This document shows positions 59,310 to 64,000 of a stretch of 64,000 bases of DNA, in pieces; positions within the stretch are counted from its first letter, which is position 1, and each line of letters opens with the position of its first letter. The notes under the pieces were generated by a model, which worked only from the letters and a program-made list of their open reading frames with translations, was not told where the DNA came from and ran no database searches. Both the position numbers and the translations under genes were made by a program. The stretch is from CAVTUU01 sp045804965 (GTDB lineage: Bacteria; Chloroflexota; Chloroflexia; Thermomicrobiales; UBA6265), in assembly GCA_045804965.1 (NCBI GenBank), contig JBJMMD010000002.1:124001-188000 (forward strand). Reading direction: 5' to 3'.

Positions 59310-60257
59310 TTAAAGTCTCCCGCCGTAGCGCACGCGGGGATCGACGACGCCGTAGAGCACATCGACGACGAGATTGATGATGATAAAGACGCCGGCGATG
59401 AAGATCGTCGTCCCTTGTACGACCGGATAGTCGCGGCGCTGGACCGAGTCGATCAACAATGAGCCCAGCCCACCGAGCCCGAAGGTGTACTCGACTAGCA
59501 CGGTGCCGACGAGGAGAAACCCGAACTGCAAACCGGCCACTGTAATCACCGGAATCAGCGCGTTGCGAAACGCATGCTTCATCACGACGACTCGCGACGA
59601 CAACCCCTTCGCCCGTGCGGTCTCGATATAGTCTTGGGTTAATGCCTCGATCATCGCCGAGCGCGTTACGCGCGTGGTGATGCACGCTAGCGACAGACCA
59701 AGGGTCAGCGCCGGCAGGAAGAGATGCTTGACCTCGTCCAGACCGCCACTTCCCGCGCCCAACGCCGGGAAGATCGAAAGTTTGTAGGCAAAGAGCAGGA
59801 TCAGCAGGATCGCCGTGAAAAAGACCGGCGACGACGCGCCGACGAGTGAGAACGCGGTCGCCCCGAAATCGAGCCAGGTGTTGCGCCGGACCGCGGCCAA
59901 AATGCCGAGCGGCAAGGCGATGATCATCGAGATGATGAAGCTGAAGGTCGCCAGCTTCAGCGTCAGCGGCAACCGTTCGATGATCAGCGTTCGCACCTCC
60001 GTCCGCTGCCGGTACGAACGCCCAAGGTTGCCATGCAGCAGATCCTTGACCCATAGCGCGTATTGCTCGGGCACGGGTTTGTCGAGGCGGTATTGATGCC
60101 GGATGTTTTGTAAGTTGGCCTCAGTGATCCGTCCGTTGCCGACGATGACCTTGGCAGGATCGCCAGGAATGAAATGGATGAGGAAAAAGACCACCGATGT
60201 AATGAAGAACATCAGCGGGATCAGCGTTAGCAAGCGGGTGATGATGAGTCGCGCCAT
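59310..60257 (-). CDS. Oligopeptide ABC permease, OppB type
   Basis: A 315-residue permease with LIITRLLTLIPLMFFITSVVFFLIHFIPGDPAKVI at the start (OppB signature FxxxxxPGDP) and the coupling motif ETARAKGLSSRVVVMKHAFRNALIPV. The ATG at 60257 has AGGA 8 nt upstream; an earlier start at 60287 would run into the intergenic hairpin. It is followed 3 bp later by OppC. Confidence 0.92.
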   Translation of the reverse strand: MARLIITRLLTLIPLMFFITSVVFFLIHFIPGDPAKVIVGNGRITEANLQNIRHQYRLDKPVPEQYALWVKDLLHGNLGRSYRQRTEVRTLIIERLPLTLKLATFSFIISMIIALPLGILAAVRRNTWLDFGATAFSLVGASSPVFFTAILLILLFAYKLSIFPALGAGSGGLDEVKHLFLPALTLGLSLACITTRVTRSAMIEALTQDYIETARAKGLSSRVVVMKHAFRNALIPVITVAGLQFGFLLVGTVLVEYTFGLGGLGSLLIDSVQRRDYPVVQGTTIFIAGVFIIINLVVDVLYGVVDPRVRYGGRL

Positions 60258-60271
60258 GAATGTTCCTGCGG

Positions 60272-60303
60272 ACTTGCCTGCCTTCACATGGAGGCAGGCA
60301 AGT
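60272..60303 (-). promoter_or_regulatory. Intercistronic hairpin between binding-protein and OppB genes
   Basis: ACTTGCCTGCCT (60272-60283) and AGGCAGGCAAGT (60292-60303) form a 12-bp perfect stem over an 8-nt loop, just upstream of the OppB start. It lacks a T run, so it probably stabilises the 3' end of the binding-protein mRNA or lets only a fraction of transcription through. Binding proteins are usually made in excess over their permeases. Confidence 0.6.
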
Positions 60304-60333
60304 TCGCGTGATTACGTTCAGATTGCTCGGGAA

Positions 60334-61986
60334 CTAGGCTGGTTTGATCGAGCGGCCCCAGCTGTCCCAATACCAAAGCGGCGCCAGCGTGTAACCGGTA
60401 ATCACTGACGTCATCGGCATGAATGCCTTCCAATGCTCGAAGAAGATCATCGGTTGATCGTCCGAGATCTTCTTCTGGATGTCGACAAGCATTTGATCTC
60501 GCTTCTCTGGATCAAGCTCCACCTCAGAGTCGTCGAGCAGTTTGTCGACATCCGGATTGTTGTAGAACGCATGGTTATTTTGCGGCGGCACGTTCTTCGA
60601 ATGGAACAGCGGAAGCAAGTTCCCGCTGGCGTCCGGGAAGTCCGCTCCCCATTGGAAGGACATGAATCCCTCGTACGTGCCCTCCTGCTGCAAAGTGATG
60701 AAGTCGGCATAGGCGTACTGCTTGATCTCAACATCGATGTTGAGTTCCTTCAACGCCTCTTGCACGGCGATCGCCTGCGGAATCCAGACATCGTTCGGAG
60801 CGATCACGTTGTACGTTGTCTTGAAACCATTCGGCTGGCTCGACTCAGAGAGGAGCTGCTTCGCCTTTTTGACGTCATACGTCACGGGCTGGAGCTGATC
60901 CTCGGCGCTCCCCGGCATGTTCGACGGCACCGTCGTGTTGTGCGCCAGCACGCCGCTGTCCTTGACGATGTTCGCCATGATGTCGTCGTATGGGATCGCG
61001 TGGGCCACGGCCAGCCGGACCTTGAGATCGTCGAACGGCGGCTTGTCAGTCCGCATCGCGGCTACATTGGCCGTATAACCAACGACTTCCTGCCAGGTGA
61101 CGTTTTCCATCGTCTTAACGGCTTCGATCTGATCAGGAGGAACAGCGGTGATCATGTCTAGATCGCCCGTCTTCATCCCGGTGACGCGGGTCGTGCCTTC
61201 CGGCACGATCTTGTATACGATTTGGTCGTAGTAGGGCATCCCGGTCTGCCAATACGTTGGGTTCTTTTCGAGCACGATTTCGCTGCCAGCATCCCACTTC
61301 ACGAACTTGAACGGTCCGGTGCCGATGGGATTGCGCAAGAGGTCGGCGCCGTATTTCTCGATGGCCGCCTTCGGGATCACATGGCCGGCGGTCGTCGCCG
61401 GCACAAACTGGAAGAGCGCGCTCGGCGTCTTGAGCGTGATCTTGATTGAGCGCTCATCGGTCTGCTCGACCTTCGCGCCCGGACCGTCGTACATCCACGC
61501 CATTGGTCCGGCGACGTCTGGATCTCGCACGCGCGCAATCGAGGCCACGACGTCCTCGATCGTGACCGGCGTGCCGTCCGAGAAGGTCAAGCCTTGTTTC
61601 AGCACGTAGCTGTAGGTCAACGCGTCGGGATGGTCGAAGCTCTCGGCGAGGAGCGGCTGCAACTCTCCCTTCGCGTCGAACATCATCAGGCCTTCAGAAA
61701 TTTGGCAGACGACCGGATTGGCCGTGAAGTCGTATGCCAGCGCCGGCTCAAGTCCGCGTACATCCGCTTCGAGCCCAAACGTGACCGTTTTCTCGTCTTG
61801 GGCGAGAACCGACAACCCCGGCAAGAACGGCTTGGCAGCGGTTGCCATTGCGGCCGCCCCCGCCGCCATTCGGAAAAGTCCGCGCCGACTCAACGATTGC
61901 TGCCGGAGTTCATTGAAATACGACGCCAGTTTAGTGTCGAACTTCTGACCCGCCGTTAACTCGCGCTTCGTATCCCCATCGGCCAT
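60334..61986 (-). CDS. Oligopeptide-binding protein, Tat-exported
   Basis: A ~550-residue SBP_bac_5 protein. The signal is twin-arginine: LSRRGLFRMAAGAAAMATAA (SRRxLF), so it should fold before export; there is no lipobox. Mature-part marks are ISEGLMMFDAKGELQPLLAESF, LTFSDGTPVTIEDVVASIARV, NPIGTGPFKFVKW and GDLDMITAVPPDQI. The second of two tandem ATGs (61986) has the better distance to AAGGAG. It heads the Opp operon that ends with OppF. Its ligand is likely peptides, though glutathione or nickel relatives exist. Confidence 0.93.
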   Translation of the reverse strand: MADGDTKRELTAGQKFDTKLASYFNELRQQSLSRRGLFRMAAGAAAMATAAKPFLPGLSVLAQDEKTVTFGLEADVRGLEPALAYDFTANPVVCQISEGLMMFDAKGELQPLLAESFDHPDALTYSYVLKQGLTFSDGTPVTIEDVVASIARVRDPDVAGPMAWMYDGPGAKVEQTDERSIKITLKTPSALFQFVPATTAGHVIPKAAIEKYGADLLRNPIGTGPFKFVKWDAGSEIVLEKNPTYWQTGMPYYDQIVYKIVPEGTTRVTGMKTGDLDMITAVPPDQIEAVKTMENVTWQEVVGYTANVAAMRTDKPPFDDLKVRLAVAHAIPYDDIMANIVKDSGVLAHNTTVPSNMPGSAEDQLQPVTYDVKKAKQLLSESSQPNGFKTTYNVIAPNDVWIPQAIAVQEALKELNIDVEIKQYAYADFITLQQEGTYEGFMSFQWGADFPDASGNLLPLFHSKNVPPQNNHAFYNNPDVDKLLDDSEVELDPEKRDQMLVDIQKKISDDQPMIFFEHWKAFMPMTSVITGYTLAPLWYWDSWGRSIKPA

Positions 61987-62270
61987 CATCTTGCTCCTTC
62001 AGCTGCCGCCACGAATCACCGACGATTTCAATCGGCGGATTCGTCGGCCGCTCGCACGTCTCCGGCCCTATCGCCGGGTTGTTGATCACACCGCGCTGAC
62101 TTGCTGCACTATATCGCCTTCCCGCGTTTTCGTCCGCGCGGGCGACGCGCAATCAAACGAAGCGATTCCATCGAGGTCCTACTGTTCTACGGATCGGAAG
62201 CTGATATTGATTGGGGAAGGGTCAAGCGAGTATTCAGATTCAGCACAAACTACACTCAAAAGGAAGCCGA
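61987..62270. other. Intergenic region before the peptide-transport operon
   Basis: About 285 bp between the SIS gene's end and the binding-protein start, both genes being on the minus strand. The left part should hold the operon promoter. No gene was seen; the right part is more AT-rich. Confidence 0.35.
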
Positions 62271-63338
62271 TTACAACTTGATCAAATCCAGCGCGTTCTT
62301 AAACACCTCGTCATCGCGGCGGAACGTATCCGGGTTCAGGCCTTTGTGGGTCGCCATTTGGTAGGCGAAGATCTGCATTGGGACGACCGCGAGAAGTGGC
62401 GAGAGCGCTTCTGGCAAGTCTGACAACGCGAATGCGGCCGCTTGCGGCGTGGCGCTCACCGGGTTACCGACGATCCAGAGCTTCAAGCCAATTGCATCCA
62501 AGACCGCGGTTACTTGTTCGACGCGTTCCGTTGACTTGCCGGGCATGTTGACGACAACGGCCAAGTCGCCGGGCTGCACGCCAATCATCGGGCCATGGAG
62601 AAACTGCTCGAGAGCAAGGGCGTCGACCGTGGCGTGGGCTGCTTCCCGCGCTTTGATAACGAGCTCGAGCGCGGTCGCTTCGTTCGGCCCGGCCCCGGTG
62701 GCGTAGATCAACCGTCCAACGCCTTCGCGTGAGATCGGCAAGATTTCACCTTCGCGAGCAAGTGTGTCCGCCACCTGAGCGGGCAACGTTTCCAGCGCCG
62801 CTCGAAACTGGGCCGTCCCTTCGGCTCTACGGGACTCGCCAACTAGCGTCGCCACCTGAGCGAGCACGAACATCGCCGCCAAGTGCGAGGACGTGTAGGC
62901 AGCCGATTTCTCACGTTCAACTGTGCGCAGGGTCAATCGCGACCCGGGATGCTCCGCCGTCAGACTACCGACCGAGAGCACAGTCGCACCGGCGGCGGTC
63001 GCGCCCGCCATCGCTTCCGCTGAGTATCGCTTGACGCCGGTGTGCGCCATGACGATCACCGCGTCGTCCGACCGGAGCGCTGCACTCGATGGATACAAGG
63101 CGAAGTCGTACGAGAGCACCGCGCGGGCGTCGAACCCCGCCTCGCGTAGCAACCAGGCCCCAACCAGCGAGGCGTGGTAACTCGTGCCGATCCCGGTCAC
63201 AAACACCCGCCCCGCGTCTTGTAGGAGGTCAGCCGCTTGTTGCGCTTGTGCCCAGCCATCGGTCACGAGTCGTCGCAGGTCGTCCGGCTGCCGGTGCATG
63301 GTTTGATACATAAAGGAATCAACCGTCGGAGCAGGCAT
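62271..63338 (-). CDS. SIS-domain protein (GlmS isomerase-like)
   Basis: A 355-residue protein with two SIS (sugar isomerase) domains, like the C-terminal half of glucosamine-6-phosphate synthase, without the glutaminase part. The first shows GRVFVTGIGTSYHASLVGAWLL and VIVMAHTGVKR; the second GRLIYATGAGPNEATALELVIKAREAAHATVDALALEQFLHGP, followed by LAVVVNMPGK. Such proteins act as sugar-amine deaminases, isomerases or sugar-phosphate sensors. The ATG is supported by GGGGAG 6 nt upstream. It lies near the peptide transporter and is divergent from the stress protein. Confidence 0.85.
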   Translation of the reverse strand: MPAPTVDSFMYQTMHRQPDDLRRLVTDGWAQAQQAADLLQDAGRVFVTGIGTSYHASLVGAWLLREAGFDARAVLSYDFALYPSSAALRSDDAVIVMAHTGVKRYSAEAMAGATAAGATVLSVGSLTAEHPGSRLTLRTVEREKSAAYTSSHLAAMFVLAQVATLVGESRRAEGTAQFRAALETLPAQVADTLAREGEILPISREGVGRLIYATGAGPNEATALELVIKAREAAHATVDALALEQFLHGPMIGVQPGDLAVVVNMPGKSTERVEQVTAVLDAIGLKLWIVGNPVSATPQAAAFALSDLPEALSPLLAVVPMQIFAYQMATHKGLNPDTFRRDDEVFKNALDLIKL

Positions 63339-63527
63339 TGCGGTCTCCCCAAACGCGAACTTGGCCGCGGATCGAATCGTCAGCTCATTCCTGCAGGCTA
63401 CCTCAGGCTACGGCAGATCGCCAGGGCCGTTTCGACCGCGTAAGACCCACGGAGAAATCCTCTCAGTTCATTGACACCAGCACACAAAACGGCGAACCTC
63501 CAGCACAGTGAAAGGACGGCAATTGCC

Positions 63528-64000
63528 ATGAGCGCAACTTCCAACGACGCAAAGGTTTTGGTTCCGCTCGACGGTTCGACAAACGCCGAGCAGGCGATTC
63601 CATATGGACGCGCGATTGCGGGAAAGAGCGGTCAGGTTACATTGCTCAAAGTGCTCCCCAAGGCGGAGGCGACGCGCGGTCTCTTGGGCGAAACGGCCGC
63701 AGCCGCCTGGGAGGTGGACGAAACGCCCAACACCGAACTCCGAACAGAGATGAGTGAAACGACCGCGCAGTCGAAGCTCGCGGCGGAGTTGCACACGGCC
63801 ACTGCTACCGGCGATCCAAAAGCGCAGATTGTGAAGTTCGCACAGGACAACGGCTACGACTACATCGTCATGGCAAGCCGTGGCCGGGGCGCGGTGGGTC
63901 GCTTCATCTATGGCAGCGTCGCCGATGCCGTAGCCCGCACGACGCCGGTTCCCGTCTTGATCGTTCATCCAAAGGAAAACGAATCCCGCGGAGATACTGT
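63528..64000 (+). CDS. Universal stress protein (UspA family), 3' end cut by the window
   Basis: At least 157 residues, open to the right edge. The start VLVPLDGSTNAEQAIPYGRAIA and the nucleotide-loop region MASRGRGAVGRFIYGSVADAVARTTPVPVLIVHP (Gx2Gx9G(S/T) pattern) are typical of ATP-binding Usp proteins. AAAGGAC lies 10 nt before the ATG. A Usp of this kind is about 140-150 residues, so a second domain or a short tail lies beyond the window. Confidence 0.9.
   Translation, partial: MSATSNDAKVLVPLDGSTNAEQAIPYGRAIAGKSGQVTLLKVLPKAEATRGLLGETAAAAWEVDETPNTELRTEMSETTAQSKLAAELHTATATGDPKAQIVKFAQDNGYDYIVMASRGRGAVGRFIYGSVADAVARTTPVPVLIVHPKENESRGDT

Overview
The window is a gene-dense, GC-rich stretch of bacterial chromosome with short intergenic gaps and many 4-bp start/stop overlaps. 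The best guess for the organism is a member of the Chloroflexota, probably near Thermomicrobia/Sphaerobacter. The reasons are three F420-type luciferase-like oxidoreductases, surface proteins with Thr-Pro-rich stalks and LPxTG-like ends, lipoproteins, ABC-2 exporters, DUF4397 and SIMPL proteins, and a CDP-alcohol phosphatidyltransferase paired with a PimA-like mannosyltransferase. The placement is an inference from gene content; there is no rRNA in the window.

Layout. 1-6.5 kb: the tail of a PhnP-like hydrolase, a ClpP-fold protein that has lost its catalytic triad, a TetR remnant, tRNA-Cys, a Nudix hydrolase, a NarL-type regulator, a solo B3/4 protein, purD, rlmN and trmO. 6.5-9.2 kb: two F420 oxidoreductase paralogs flanking an AbrB-Doc toxin-antitoxin module. 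9.2-15 kb: a four-gene ABC-2 transporter operon, an MscS channel and an aminotransferase. 15-17.7 kb: two HtrA-like proteases without signal peptides, translationally coupled to a LuxR protein with a degenerate receiver. 18-22 kb: a LysM lipoprotein, a nitrilase, a class II aldolase protein and a zinc alcohol dehydrogenase. 22-28 kb: two paralogous wall-anchored surface proteins, a GNAT and parAB. 28-36 kb: a DUF4397 surface protein, several tiny membrane proteins, a lipoprotein, a GNAT plus enolase-superfamily racemase pair and a secreted HtrA. 36-45 kb: a NarL-type two-component system, an MFS exporter, a SIMPL protein, a nuclease-like protein with altered active-site residues, a DMT exporter with a threonine dehydratase, and an SH3b protein. 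45-51 kb: a tandem duplication of a GT39-like membrane glycosyltransferase, in which the first copy is followed by a vestige of the M20 amidohydrolase that follows the second. 51-56 kb: TMEM175-like channel, M24 peptidase, MOSC protein, a third F420 oxidoreductase, and a PI-synthase-like/PimA-like cluster. 56-64 kb: a complete oligopeptide ABC operon with a Tat-exported binding protein, a SIS-domain protein and the start of a universal stress protein.

Functionally the window mixes housekeeping (purine synthesis, rRNA and tRNA modification), envelope building and quality control (HtrA proteins, surface proteins, GT39, phosphoinositide-type lipids), signalling, and peptide or amino-acid uptake and turnover (Opp, M20, M24, racemase, threonine dehydratase). 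The most unusual signals are the triad-less ClpP, the Doc toxin with Gln in place of the catalytic His, the HtrA-HtrA-pseudoreceiver operon, the GT39 duplication scar, and the staphylococcal-nuclease-fold protein lacking expected arginines. No CRISPR array, rRNA, transposase or phage region was seen.
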